A stretch of DNA of 64,000 nucleotides from Mucilaginibacter mallensis (GCF_900105165.1 NZ_LT629740.1:4030001-4094000); one strand, 5' to 3'; shown: positions 1 through 8,596, counted from the first letter of the stretch. Notes: generated from the letters alone by a model not told the origin. Made by a program: numbers and translations.

Positions 1-450
1 GGTTTTGCAATCTTCGGCGTAATTGTGCTATTGCAATCCATCTTTTACCCAACACATATGAGTGATATGGGCAAGGGGAACCTCCATGCTTTCATGGCCT
101 GTTTTTACTACTGCTGGCCTTTGTACTTTATAACCGCGCTCCTAACGCAGGGCCTTATCGCCATCCCCGTTTGGCGCTATGTGGAGGACCGCTCCATGCT
201 GGCAAAGGACATGACAGTTATCATTATCTGTTCCATTTGTTTCTTGCTTGCAGCAAATATAGCTTACATTATATGGGACGAACATACAGGCCGTTTGCAC
301 CTGATATGGCTGACCGCAATGATGCTGATGATCCAGCTTATTTATTGGATCATCAATTCTTTTGTAATGTTGATGCTGGAGGGGAAAGTAAAAGTGAAGG
401 TAAAAATGCCTGTCAAAAGAAAAGCTAAAAATACACAAGCACCTGAATAA
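1..450 (+). CDS. Membrane protein, 5'-truncated by window edge
   Basis: The reading frame is open from base 1, so the true start lies outside the window; an in-frame GTG at 25 is not needed as a start. About 149 residues are visible. Three or four strongly hydrophobic segments can be seen (around the left edge, the FYYCWPLYFITALL stretch, the MTVIIICSICFLLAANIAYIIW region and the LIWLTAMMLMIQLIYW region), followed by a short basic tail rich in K and V. This is an integral inner-membrane protein of unknown function; I do not recognise the family. Its TAA stop shares a base with the ATG of prmA (TAATG), so the two genes are very probably co-transcribed and translationally coupled. Confidence 0.75.
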   Translation, partial: GFAIFGVIVLLQSIFYPTHMSDMGKGNLHAFMACFYYCWPLYFITALLTQGLIAIPVWRYVEDRSMLAKDMTVIIICSICFLLAANIAYIIWDEHTGRLHLIWLTAMMLMIQLIYWIINSFVMLMLEGKVKVKVKMPVKRKAKNTQAPE

Positions 451-1286
451 TGAATTATTACGAACTACTTTTTACCGTTATTACCACCGAGGATTTTCAA
501 CAGGATCTGCTGATAAATACCCTTGGTGATATCGGCTTTGATACTTTTGAAGAACTGGAATTTGGCTTTAAAGCCTATATTCCCGTAGATGATTTTGACC
601 AGGACAAGCTGAATGACGCGCTGACTATCTACCAGGATATGTTCACTTTTTCTTATGAAATTACCCTCATCCCGCAAAAAAACTGGAACGAAGTATGGGA
701 AAGTAATTTTGAGCCCATTGCTATAAAAGACAAGATATTTGTACGCGCCACTTTTCATGCCCCCAAGCCTGAGTTCGAGTATGAAATTGTGATCGACCCA
801 AAAATGGCTTTTGGTACAGGGCATCATCAAACTACATCAATGATGCTGGAGCTGATGCTGGAGAATGATTTTGCAGGCAAAAAGGTACTGGATATGGGCT
901 GTGGAACCGGCATACTGGCAATTATGGCATCCAAATTAGGCGTTGCCGAAGTTATGGCAATTGATTATGACCCTGTATGTTATGACAGCACTATCGAAAA
1001 TGCGCAGCTTAATCACATCGACAATATAAAAGTGCTTTGCGGCTCTAAGGAAACCATTCCTAATGACCTGTACGATACTATATTGGCTAATATTAACCGC
1101 AATATACTGCTCGACCAGATGCAGCGTTACAGTGAGGTATTAAAACCCGATGGCGAAATTTATTTAAGCGGATTTTATGAATCGCCCGACCTGGATATCA
1201 TCATGGATGAGGCACGTAAATACGGCATAAAATACATTATTCATAAAAAAAACAGTGACTGGGTTGCTGCGAAATTTATTAAATAA
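450..1286 (+). CDS. prmA: Ribosomal protein L11 methyltransferase
   Basis: PrmA uses S-adenosylmethionine to methylate lysines and the N-terminus of ribosomal protein L11. The 278-residue protein has the family's N-terminal substrate-recognition domain (about 1-75), the linker containing NWNEVWESNF (78-87), DPKMAFGTGHHQTT (116-129) typical of PrmA, and a Rossmann methyltransferase fold whose SAM-binding motif I is VLDMGCGTGI (146-155). The ILANINRNIL segment (211-220) corresponds to the family's NI.RN catalytic loop. Length is close to that usual in Bacteroidota. Its start overlaps the stop of the upstream membrane-protein gene. No clear terminator follows; an A/T-rich spacer leads to an XRE regulator. 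Confidence 0.95.
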   Translation: MNYYELLFTVITTEDFQQDLLINTLGDIGFDTFEELEFGFKAYIPVDDFDQDKLNDALTIYQDMFTFSYEITLIPQKNWNEVWESNFEPIAIKDKIFVRATFHAPKPEFEYEIVIDPKMAFGTGHHQTTSMMLELMLENDFAGKKVLDMGCGTGILAIMASKLGVAEVMAIDYDPVCYDSTIENAQLNHIDNIKVLCGSKETIPNDLYDTILANINRNILLDQMQRYSEVLKPDGEIYLSGFYESPDLDIIMDEARKYGIKYIIHKKNSDWVAAKFIK

Positions 1287-1430
1287 ATAAAAAAAAGGGC
1301 CTCAACGCTTCTAATTGCGATTTATTTTAATAATCAAAATATTTTTTATAAAATTATTCACTTTATTAAAAAAATATTATAACTTTATTAACTATTGCGA
1401 AACCATATTCACACTGAATTAAAATTAAAA

Positions 1431-1772
1431 ATGAAAACACTGGGGAAAAAAATCAGGTTATTGCGCCACCAAAAAGGTTGGAGTCAGGAAGATGTTGCCA
1501 AGAGATTGGATATATCTATCCCTGCTTTCTCAAAAATTGAGACAGGTATAACAGATATCAATTTGTCGCGCTTGGAACAAATTGCCACGTTGTTTGATAT
1601 GGGTGTAGTACAATTGCTTACTTTTAATGAAGCAGAGCACGATCAAAAATTTATTTCGGAGCTCGAAAATGTTCATAAACGCTTAAGCGACCGGGAAACC
1701 GAGGTAATTGAACTACAAAAAAAGGTGATTGAACTGTTTGAAGAACTAAGGCACCGCAGGGAAACTGCTTAA
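1431..1772 (+). CDS. XRE-family helix-turn-helix regulator
   Basis: A 113-residue DNA-binding protein. Residues about 6-60 form a Cro/C1-type helix-turn-helix, with the expected pattern LGKKIRLLRHQKGWSQEDVA followed by the recognition helix SIPAFSKIETG. The C-terminal part (about 70-105) is charged and heptad-like (LSDRETEVIELQKKVIELFEEL), consistent with a dimerising coiled coil. I chose the ATG at 1431 because the only upstream alternative is a TTG at 1395 that would add 12 residues outside the domain. Target genes cannot be deduced. Small XRE proteins with this coiled-coil tail are common in Sphingobacteriaceae chromosomes and are not tied here to a phage or toxin gene. Confidence 0.85.
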   Translation: MKTLGKKIRLLRHQKGWSQEDVAKRLDISIPAFSKIETGITDINLSRLEQIATLFDMGVVQLLTFNEAEHDQKFISELENVHKRLSDRETEVIELQKKVIELFEELRHRRETA

Positions 1773-1838
1773 AACAATTATTGATCTATTGAATTAATGA
1801 TTCATTCCCCTTTAATCAATAATTCAACCTTCAATAAT

Positions 1839-2963
1839 TCAGTCCTTAAACACGCAGCGCATAGTTAAATGCCTTTTGCCAAATACCGACCCCATTGCGG
1901 CATGTAAAGCTATCATTTTATCATTAAAATCGCCCACCCACGATAGTTCAAGCTCTTCGTACTGAACCAGTGGCAATACATATTCGCCAAGCGTAATAAA
2001 AAGCGCAGATTCCAGACCATGATTCTGGAATTTTTGTTTAGTACCCATTACAATTGCCCGCATACGTGTAACACCTTTCCATCTGTAATATAAAAACTTA
2101 AGCTTGCCTATTAAATCAAGCTTACCATTCAGCGGTTTCAGCATCGGGTTAGCATCCGGCAATATAATATTGAACGAGGCAGGCTCGCCGTTTACATAAG
2201 CAAACCATATCAGCTTTTCATCCATCAGGGGCTTCATTTTCTTAAAACTCTCCAGTATGGTTTCGTAAGTAATCGGCACAAAATTCTCAAAGCCTTGCCA
2301 GGCATCGTTATATATTTCTATAAAATCGGCAGCAAATTTTTCTATCTCCTTGGCTTTAAGATGCTTAAACTCATAACCCGGCTTTTTAGCAACCCAGCTG
2401 GCTATCTTCCTGAATCGCTCCGGAAAAGGCTTCAGTATATTTAAATGATTAGTGATCTGCGCGTATAATGTTTTAAAACCGTAGTTCTCAAAAAAAGCCT
2501 GGTAATAAGCATGATTGTAGTTCATGCCATATGATGGCGATGTAAAGCCTTCAACCAGCAATCCCCAAAATGAATCATTCTCGCCAAAATTTATAGGGCC
2601 ATCCATCGCCTGCATACCATTATCTTGCAACCACTTTTTAGCAGTATCGAACAATAAAAAGGCAGCCTTTTCATCGTTTATACACTCAAAAAAGCCCATA
2701 CCGCCGGTTGGCTGCTCATAATTATAGGCTTTTTGCTCGTTAATAAATGCCGCCACACGGCCAATTATTTGCCCATTATCATCAGCAAGCAGCCACCTGG
2801 TTATCTTGCCGTGCTTATGAAAGCTATTTTTAGCCGGATCAAAGATCGCTTCCACATCATTATCGAGCGGACAAACCCAATTCTCATCATTCTTATAAAT
2901 TACGCGGGCTACATCTAAAAATGCTTTCCGGGTGGCCTTATCGTTAACTTCGGTTATAACCAT
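1839..2963 (-). CDS. GNAT-like acyltransferase family protein (YghO-like)
   Basis: A 374-residue soluble protein. The N-terminal pattern (VIYKNDENWVCPLDNDVEAI, then FDPAKNSF, ADDNGQIIGRVAAFIN and the GPINFGENDSFWGLLVEGF segment) matches a widespread uncharacterised family with a double acyl-CoA N-acyltransferase fold, related to E. coli YghO. The 'I(I)GRVAAFIN' strand and 'ESALFITLGEYVLP' region look like the two GNAT halves. The substrate is unknown, and annotations such as 'GTP cyclohydrolase' sometimes attached to this family have no support in the sequence. It is convergent with the XRE gene and lies downstream of a small acidic protein on the same strand, with a terminator between them. 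Confidence 0.7.
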   Translation of the reverse strand: MVITEVNDKATRKAFLDVARVIYKNDENWVCPLDNDVEAIFDPAKNSFHKHGKITRWLLADDNGQIIGRVAAFINEQKAYNYEQPTGGMGFFECINDEKAAFLLFDTAKKWLQDNGMQAMDGPINFGENDSFWGLLVEGFTSPSYGMNYNHAYYQAFFENYGFKTLYAQITNHLNILKPFPERFRKIASWVAKKPGYEFKHLKAKEIEKFAADFIEIYNDAWQGFENFVPITYETILESFKKMKPLMDEKLIWFAYVNGEPASFNIILPDANPMLKPLNGKLDLIGKLKFLYYRWKGVTRMRAIVMGTKQKFQNHGLESALFITLGEYVLPLVQYEELELSWVGDFNDKMIALHAAMGSVFGKRHLTMRCVFKD

Positions 2964-2989
2964 TATATATTTTGTACACCTCTGAATAT

Positions 2990-3023
2990 AAAAAAAGCAT
3001 TCAGAGGCATATCTGAATGCTTT
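2990..3023 (-). terminator. Rho-independent terminator
   Basis: On the minus strand a hairpin with arms AAAGCATTCAGA and TCTGAATGCTTT is followed by a T tract (seen as an A tract at 2991-2996 on the plus strand). It lies just past the stop of the small gene at 3048-3245 and before the start of the GNAT-like gene, so it should separate these two minus-strand genes. Confidence 0.75.
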
Positions 3024-3047
3024 ACAATATTATTTAATTAAATAAGA

Positions 3048-3245
3048 TCAATAATCGTCTTCGTCTTCGTAGTCAAAGCTTTCGTATCCCCCCAGTTCAT
3101 CTAAAGGCACATCAAAATCCTCATCTTCATCGTCATCAACGATCTTCTTTTTTGGTTTCGGATCTAACTCTTCATCAGCCGATTTTTTTGCGCCTGTAGC
3201 TTTGGAAATCGGCTGCTTCTTTGCAGGTTTTTTTGGCGTTCCCAT
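3048..3245 (-). CDS. Small charged hypothetical protein
   Basis: A 65-residue protein with an unusual charge layout: the first half is strongly basic and rich in K, P and A (MGTPKKPAKKQPISK), while the second half is almost entirely acidic (VDDDEDEDFDVPLDEL and a DYEDEDDY end). It is predicted to be disordered and not membrane-bound. No domain is recognisable. The start is an ATG and a terminator follows directly, which supports a real transcription unit. The bipolar charge could suit a nucleic-acid or ribosome-associated role, or a histone-like chaperone, but that is speculation. Similar small proteins are often annotated only as hypothetical in Sphingobacteriaceae. Confidence 0.65.
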   Translation of the reverse strand: MGTPKKPAKKQPISKATGAKKSADEELDPKPKKKIVDDDEDEDFDVPLDELGGYESFDYEDEDDY

Positions 3246-3384
3246 TGGACGAATTTTTATTTTTAAAACAAACTCAATGTATATCTAAATGTAATAAAAT
3301 AGTGGCTCATCTTTATGGTAACACTAAATTATTTGATAGTAAAATTAATCAAAATCATTTTTATTAAAAATATGATTGAAAAAA

Positions 3385-3945
3385 TTATTCTTCAGCCTCA
3401 CCAATCGAATTTCCTGTACTTGTAAGTTCTTTTATATGAGGCAATTCTTTTATATCGTTAACACCAAAATAATCCATAAAAAGCGGACTGGTGCCATAAA
3501 GTATGGGCTTCCCAATCGCTTCCGACTTGCCAACAATGGCAATTAATTCCTTTTCCAGCAATTTTTGTATCGAGTAGTCGCAGTTTACGCCGCGTATTTG
3601 CTCCACATCTGTTTTTGTTGCCGGTTGTTTATAGGCAATAATTGCCAGTGTTTCCAACGCTGCCTGGCTCAGTTTTTTCTTTGATCGTTGTGATTGCAGC
3701 AAGGCCACAACCTGGTGATAAGCCTTTTTTGTTAAAAACTGGTAGCCGTTATTTACTTTAACCAGTTCAATCGCCATCCTGTCATCCTGGTATTTTTGCT
3801 GTATATTATTAATGCACCTGTTTATCTCTTCAACCGCTATGTCCTTTTCAATAGCCGCCTGTAAACAATAGGCTATTTCCTCAAGCCGTAAACTCTGCTC
3901 CGATGAGAAGATCAGCGCCTCTATATAAAGTTCTGTATTATCCAT
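3385..3945 (-). CDS. scpB: Segregation and condensation protein ScpB
   Basis: ScpB is the winged-helix kleisin-interacting subunit of the SMC-ScpA-ScpB complex, which compacts and segregates the chromosome. The 186-residue protein shows the two tandem winged helices: residues about 1-80 (ALIFSSEQSLRLEEIAYCL) and about 90-160, with the family hallmark LETLAIIAYKQPATKTDVEQ and the following IRGVNCDYSIQKLLEKELI. A short acidic tail ends the protein. scpA is not adjacent in this window. It is transcribed away from the ferritin-like pair, with about 120 bp of A/T-rich intergenic DNA between the divergent starts. Confidence 0.95.
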   Translation of the reverse strand: MDNTELYIEALIFSSEQSLRLEEIAYCLQAAIEKDIAVEEINRCINNIQQKYQDDRMAIELVKVNNGYQFLTKKAYHQVVALLQSQRSKKKLSQAALETLAIIAYKQPATKTDVEQIRGVNCDYSIQKLLEKELIAIVGKSEAIGKPILYGTSPLFMDYFGVNDIKELPHIKELTSTGNSIGEAEE

Positions 3946-4067
3946 ATTTCAAGCGCCAAAATAAGTACTCTATGAGGTTGTAACAAGTAAAACCCATAAT
4001 TAAAACTGCATCTATTTTATAAGCGTACTTACAATATAAACATTTATTATAAACAAAACATTCATTT

Positions 4068-4754
4068 ATGAAAACAGAAACAGAACTTTTAAACGGCAAT
4101 GTAAATCTGGCCCGCAGGTCGTTTTTACGTTATGCGGGTGTGGGAGTTGCAGGCGTAGGACTAATGGCTACAGCAAGCTCTTGCCACAAGGATCACACAG
4201 TTACTCCTACAGCAGGCGCTATTGATGTAGGCTCAGGCGATCCGGGCATTTTAAATTATGCTTATGCTTTAGAACAATTGGAAGCAGCATTCTATATACA
4301 GGTGGTTGCCCATCCTTACTCAGGCATGCCATCAGTAGAATTGAGTTACTTAACTGAGATCCGTGACCACGAAGTTGCTCACCGCGAATTTTTTAAAGCT
4401 GCATTAGGTGCGAGCGCTATACAGGCACTAACCCCAGATTTTAGCACGATAGATTTTACCAGCAGGGCAGCTGTTTTAGGTGCCGCAAAAACTTTTGAAG
4501 ACTTAGGCGTAACTGCTTATGATGGTGTTGGATACCTGGTACAAAACCCGGCCTATTTATTACTTGCAGGCAAAATTGTTTCGGTTGAAGCACGTCACGC
4601 ATCGTTAATAGCCAACCTGCTTGATGTAAGTTTTGTAGGCTCAGACCAGGTTGATGCTACTACCGGCTTAAACGCCACCAACAAACCAAGCGTTGTATTG
4701 GCCGCGGCTAATACTTATTTAAAAACCAAAGTATCAGCAAAAAGCTTCAGTTAA
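4068..4754 (+). CDS. Ferritin-like domain lipoprotein (Tat signal), copy 1
   Basis: A 228-residue exported protein of the ferritin-like family that includes desiccation-related proteins (Pfam Ferritin_2 type). The N-terminus has a twin-arginine signal (RRSFLRYAG, residues about 16-24) followed by a hydrophobic stretch and a possible lipobox ending TASSC. The mature part is a four-helix bundle with the expected acidic/histidine ligand positions: LEQLEAAFY, EIRDHEVAHREFF, TFEDLGVTAYDG and VEARHASLI. Tat export fits a protein that folds, and perhaps loads metal, in the cytoplasm. It is followed after 23 bp by a paralogue, so the two are almost certainly one operon. The function (iron or oxidative stress) is inferred from the fold only. 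Confidence 0.85.
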   Translation: MKTETELLNGNVNLARRSFLRYAGVGVAGVGLMATASSCHKDHTVTPTAGAIDVGSGDPGILNYAYALEQLEAAFYIQVVAHPYSGMPSVELSYLTEIRDHEVAHREFFKAALGASAIQALTPDFSTIDFTSRAAVLGAAKTFEDLGVTAYDGVGYLVQNPAYLLLAGKIVSVEARHASLIANLLDVSFVGSDQVDATTGLNATNKPSVVLAAANTYLKTKVSAKSFS

Positions 4755-4777
4755 TCACTCCTTAAACAATTAAGATC

Positions 4778-5656
4778 ATGAATTTATTTGGTATAATAGA
4801 AGAAATAGAAAAAGTTGATCCTGAGTTTAATGACAGGATTAGCCCGCGCCGCAACGCGATAAAAAACATGTCGAGCTTTGGTACAAAAGTAGCGCTTGCA
4901 GCCATCCCATTTGCACTTGGCGATCTGTTCAAAAAAGCATATGGCGCTGCAGCATCATCAGATGTTATAGCGGTATTAAACTTTGCTTTAACACTGGAAC
5001 TTTTAGAAGCAACCTTTTACAATACCGGCCTTGCAAAAGCAGGTTTGGTTGCCGATACGGCCTACATCACCTATATTAAAAATGACGAGAACAACCACGT
5101 AACATTTTTAACCGATGCAATTACCGCAGCAGGTGGCACACCTGTTAGCGCTAATGATTTGGCTTATGTTGATTTTACCGGCGGCGGTGGCAAAAATAAT
5201 GGTCCTTTCTCCGATGTTTTCACCAATTATCAAACCTTTTTAGCAGTTGCCGAAACTTTTGAGGATACTGGTGTACGCGCATACAAAGGCCAGGCAGGTA
5301 ATTTATTGGGTAACCAAACTTATTTAACAGCGGCATTAGCAATTCACGCGGTTGAGGCACGCCACGCATCAGCTGTGCGTTATTTACGCGCAAGTAAATA
5401 CGGCGTTTCCATCAATCCATGGATAACAAGTACAGCCAGTGCAAGTAATGATACCGGTATACCACAGGTAAATGCCAATTATGGCGGCGCCACACCCGAA
5501 AATAATACCGCACAAGGTGGCGTAAATATTCTTTCACTGACAAGTGTTGAGGGTAGCACCACATCAGTAGCAGTAGCCTCAGCAGCATTTGATGAGGCAT
5601 TAACACAAGCTGAAGTACTTGCTATTTTAGTACCTGCGTTTGTGAACACAAAATAA
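4778..5656 (+). CDS. Ferritin-like domain protein, copy 2
   Basis: A 292-residue paralogue of the preceding gene. Its N-terminal region is longer, with an SPRRNAIKN motif (about residues 22-30) followed by a hydrophobic segment (VALAAIPFALGDL), consistent with a weak Tat signal but without a lipobox cysteine. The bundle helices carry ALTLELLEATFY, IKNDENNHVTFL, TFEDTGVRAYKG and HAVEARHASAVRYL, matching the ligand pattern of copy 1. The C-terminal 90 residues, rich in N, T, S and A, are additional. A strong terminator follows. A heteromeric assembly of the two products is plausible, since such pairs recur side by side in Bacteroidota, but it is an inference. Confidence 0.85.
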   Translation: MNLFGIIEEIEKVDPEFNDRISPRRNAIKNMSSFGTKVALAAIPFALGDLFKKAYGAAASSDVIAVLNFALTLELLEATFYNTGLAKAGLVADTAYITYIKNDENNHVTFLTDAITAAGGTPVSANDLAYVDFTGGGGKNNGPFSDVFTNYQTFLAVAETFEDTGVRAYKGQAGNLLGNQTYLTAALAIHAVEARHASAVRYLRASKYGVSINPWITSTASASNDTGIPQVNANYGGATPENNTAQGGVNILSLTSVEGSTTSVAVASAAFDEALTQAEVLAILVPAFVNTK

Positions 5657-5674
5657 TTAATAGCCGTTCCAATC

Positions 5675-5710
5675 AAAAGCCCCGTATAAATTAATATACG
5701 GGGCTTTTTT
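5675..5710 (+). terminator. Rho-independent terminator after the ferritin-like pair
   Basis: Arms AAAAGCCCCGTATA and TATACGGGGCTTTT with a short A/T loop, followed by six Ts. It lies 18 bp past the stop of the second ferritin-like gene and just before the convergent mqnC, and its symmetry (A run before, T run after) would let it serve both strands. Confidence 0.9.
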
Positions 5711-5725
5711 ATAGGAGAATATTTT

Positions 5726-6850
5726 TTAATAATTGATCACTTGTTCTTCTATTTGTACAGGCACTTCACGCCAATCATATTTCTGATTACGCAGCTGTGG
5801 TTCAAAACCTGCCTCGATAATGGATTCCTGTATACCCCTTGCCGTAAACCTGTGTGGTGCACCGGCTGCGGATACTACATTTTCCTCGATCATGATAGAA
5901 CCAAAGTCATTTGCCCCTGCATGTAAACATATTTGCGCAACCTGTTTACCCACGGTAAGCCATGAGGCCTGTATATTCTTGATATTCGGTAGCATGATAC
6001 GGCTCAATGCTATCATCCGGATATACTCATCGCCGGTTACATTATTGGTGATACCGCGTACTTTACGCAACAAGGTGCCATCATCCTGGAAAGGCCACGG
6101 GATAAACGCCACAAACCCAAACGAACCTTCCGGCTTTTCTGATTGTACCTCGCGGATCCAAACCAAATGCTCAAAACGCTCTTCTATAGTTTCTACATGG
6201 CCAAACATCATGGTGGCCGAGCTTGGTAAATTCAACTGGTGAGCGGCACGCATAACATCCAGCCACTCCTTACCACCGCATTTTCCTTTAGAGATCAGTC
6301 GGCGTACACGGTCGTTCAGGATCTCGGCGCCCGCACCGGGTAATGAATCAAGGCCCGCTTCCTTCAATGCCCTTAACACATCAATATGGCTCATGTTCTC
6401 CAACTTGGCAACGTGCGCAATCTCCGGCGGACCTAAAGAGTGCAGTTTCAGTGTTGGATATAATTCTTTCAGTTGTTTAAACAGATCAGCATAAAATTGT
6501 AAACCCAGATCAGGGTGATGACCGCCCTGTAACAAAAGCTGGTCGCCCCCATAACGAAAAGTTTCCTCTATCTTCTGTTTGTAGGTTTCAATATTGGTGA
6601 TATAGCTATCCTCATGCCCCGGCCTGCGGAAGAAATTACAGAACTTGCAATTGGCAATGCATACGTTAGTGGTATTCACATTGCGGTCTATCTGCCAGGT
6701 AACCTTACCATGCGGAACCTGCTTTTTACGCAGTTCGTTGGCAATATACATCAGATCAGGAGTTGAGGCATTATTATACAGGTAAACCCCTTCTTCCTGG
6801 CTCAAAAATTCAAAATTTAAAGCGCGCTGCAACAGATCGGCTGTATTCAT
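5726..6850 (-). CDS. mqnC: Cyclic dehypoxanthinyl futalosine synthase
   Basis: MqnC is the radical SAM enzyme of the futalosine route to menaquinone; it cyclises dehypoxanthine futalosine. The 374-residue protein has the radical SAM cluster motif CIANCKFC (C64, C68, C71), the upstream TWQIDRNVNTTNVC segment, GGHHPDLGLQFYADL, HSLGPPEI and the ATMMFGHVET strand typical of MqnC rather than MqnE. I start at the ATG at 6850; the open frame continues 53 codons further upstream, but those codons run into intergenic repeat DNA and precede the family's conserved start. No other mqn gene is adjacent. It is convergent with the ferritin-like operon. Confidence 0.93.
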   Translation of the reverse strand: MNTADLLQRALNFEFLSQEEGVYLYNNASTPDLMYIANELRKKQVPHGKVTWQIDRNVNTTNVCIANCKFCNFFRRPGHEDSYITNIETYKQKIEETFRYGGDQLLLQGGHHPDLGLQFYADLFKQLKELYPTLKLHSLGPPEIAHVAKLENMSHIDVLRALKEAGLDSLPGAGAEILNDRVRRLISKGKCGGKEWLDVMRAAHQLNLPSSATMMFGHVETIEERFEHLVWIREVQSEKPEGSFGFVAFIPWPFQDDGTLLRKVRGITNNVTGDEYIRMIALSRIMLPNIKNIQASWLTVGKQVAQICLHAGANDFGSIMIEENVVSAAGAPHRFTARGIQESIIEAGFEPQLRNQKYDWREVPVQIEEQVINY

Positions 6851-7514
6851 ATAACAAATATACGGAGTTGTAACATGGAATTTAAATTTGATGGAATAAA
6901 TGACAATTTTAAGAGTGGGATTCACTACCCTCTTTCCTCCGCAGGCGAAGAGAGGGTGGTCAAGCGAAGCGATGACCGGGTGAGTCGGCGAAGCACGTTT
7001 TACCCCCACACGGCCTCCCCCTAAACTTAGGGGGAGGTGTCGACGAAGGAGACGGAGGGGGTAAAACGGAGCGCGCCGAAGCCCCGCGTTAGTGATGGTA
7101 AGGGTTTAGCCCGACGAAGGAGGGCCGAAGCGAAGCGTAGCCCTGAACAGCACGGCCGCAGGCAACGCCCAAATGATCAGAACCCGAATTTGAAGAATTA
7201 AGGAATTTATGAAATTCTGTTAATTCGAAAAATTCATAAAAATTCCAGTTCAGACAATTGGCTGAAATATAAGGCAGCATAAACGCGCTCCGCCAACTCA
7301 CCCCGACTACGCTACACTGGTCGGCCCTCTCTCCACTGTGTGCAGAGAGGGCTAAAACCAATCAGACACCAGAAAATCACAAAATTAACTCACAGGAAAA
7401 ACATCTATTTTACTAGTAAACAAACGATTGTGCAAGACTTTAAAGAAAACCATCTACTCGTATTCTTAACTTGGAAGTAATTGACCAAATTATTAAATTA
7501 TTTACTTAACAATT
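6851..7514. other. Repeat-filled intergenic region
   Basis: 664 bp with no credible gene. It contains: a G/C-rich stretch at about 6925-7080 with words such as GAGAGGGTGGTC, CGGGTGAGTCGGCG and CCCCCTAAACTTAGGGGG; a GCGTTAG...AACGCCC element (7086-7170); an A/T-rich degenerate element ending in GTTCAGACA (about 7176-7255); and a mirror stretch at about 7275-7355 (CTCACCCCGACTACGC, TCGGCCCTCTCTCC) matching the opposite strand of DNA at 30940-31100. An open frame at 7089-7361 on the minus strand lies wholly inside these repeats and is not a gene. The final 150 bp are plain A/T-rich leader for the lipoprotein gene. Confidence 0.8.
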
Positions 7515-8516
7515 ATGAAAGCTATGAAACACGAAAATTTCATTCCAACCCCAAGAAAAATTGCATTTCTGTTATCAGCGTTATTTATTGTTACAGTCGC
7601 CATAACGGGCTGTAAAAAGGACGGTGCCAAACCGGCTTCCTCAACTGCAGTCAATACCGCCGCGGCTAATCAAACAAAAATGGTATCCACGCCTTTTGGT
7701 ATGGTGCCTGAATCTAAAGTGCACTTGATAGAACAAGGCACAGAAGTAGCCCAAATTGACGGGCACGTAAAAAAGATAAATTCTGAAACAGGAGCTGTAA
7801 TTGAAGATTACGGTGCTGTTACTACTGCTACCAACGGCACTCAAAATATTTCAGGATCACACTTAGCCTCAATTCATGCACTTGCTGCACAAACGGGAGG
7901 AGTTGGCAACGGTTATTATGTTTATGGCAACCTTCCATCAGGAAAAGATATAAAGTCTTTCTCTACCAGTTGGGTTGTTCCCAGCGCTCCGAGTCGCGAT
8001 AGTACACTATTTTTGTGGAACGGCGCAGATAACGTAGATGGAAGTTCGTTTATGCAGCCCGTACTGGGTTGGGAAGATGGCCATGGCGCTACCTGGTTTA
8101 TTCAGAACTGGGGCTTTGCAAACGGAAATTACTTTCATTCCAATGCGATTGATGTAGCTTCCGGCACAACCGTAACCGGGGTAATTACACAAAAATCTGC
8201 TACAGGCGGAAATTATACATACACTATAGCTTTTTCGGGGCACTCATCCATCACCTATACACAATCCTTCCCCGAACCGGCAAACCAGACAATTGAATGC
8301 TGGGAAGCTTATTCCAATACCTACTTAGCATTCCCGCCTGATCAAAAAGTGGCAATGCAATCGATGAACCTTCAGTATGTTGGCTCAGGTACAACAAATC
8401 AACCAATAACCTGGGTTCAAACCAGTGACGGTGCAATTTATACACCATCCGGAAACAACACAGTGTTTGTTAACAACGGAACTACAAATTCACAAGTGGA
8501 TTTCTATTTCCAATAA
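7515..8516 (+). CDS. Lipoprotein resembling G1-family (eqolisin-type) peptidases
   Basis: A 333-residue lipoprotein: a basic N-terminus, hydrophobic helix and lipobox ending AITGC (cysteine near residue 36) followed by KKDG. The mature half (about 135-333) is all-beta and Trp/Gly-rich. The order of motifs resembles G1 glutamic peptidases: FSTSWVVPSAP, then LFLWNGADNVDG, a glutamine in SFMQPVLGWEDGHGATW, and a late glutamate in IECWEAYSNT. In eqolisins the catalytic pair is a Gln and a Glu in comparable places. This assignment is tentative; a non-catalytic concanavalin-like lectin domain is the main alternative. An ATG at 7524 is an equally possible start. The next downstream feature is a terminator. 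Confidence 0.6.
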   Translation: MKAMKHENFIPTPRKIAFLLSALFIVTVAITGCKKDGAKPASSTAVNTAAANQTKMVSTPFGMVPESKVHLIEQGTEVAQIDGHVKKINSETGAVIEDYGAVTTATNGTQNISGSHLASIHALAAQTGGVGNGYYVYGNLPSGKDIKSFSTSWVVPSAPSRDSTLFLWNGADNVDGSSFMQPVLGWEDGHGATWFIQNWGFANGNYFHSNAIDVASGTTVTGVITQKSATGGNYTYTIAFSGHSSITYTQSFPEPANQTIECWEAYSNTYLAFPPDQKVAMQSMNLQYVGSGTTNQPITWVQTSDGAIYTPSGNNTVFVNNGTTNSQVDFYFQ

Positions 8517-8560
8517 TCAATTGCTCTTTCTAAATAAACAGGTCAATTAAACGCATTTAT

Positions 8561-8596
8561 AAATAAGCTTCCAGGAAATTGGAAGCTTATTTGTTT
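8561..8596 (+). terminator. Rho-independent terminator
   Basis: Perfect arms AAATAAGCTTCCA and TGGAAGCTTATTT around a short loop, about 45 bp past the lipoprotein stop, with a T-rich trailing side. A-rich leading side means it could also work from the other strand. Confidence 0.8.

Noticed and set aside
6851..7009. N-terminal extension of mqnC
   Set aside because: The extra 53 codons are repeat DNA ahead of the family's normal start at 6850.
7089..7361. 90-residue open frame on the minus strand
   Set aside because: It lies entirely inside the repeat-rich gap, mixing GCGTTAG and GAGAGGG elements, and its product has no domain-like pattern.
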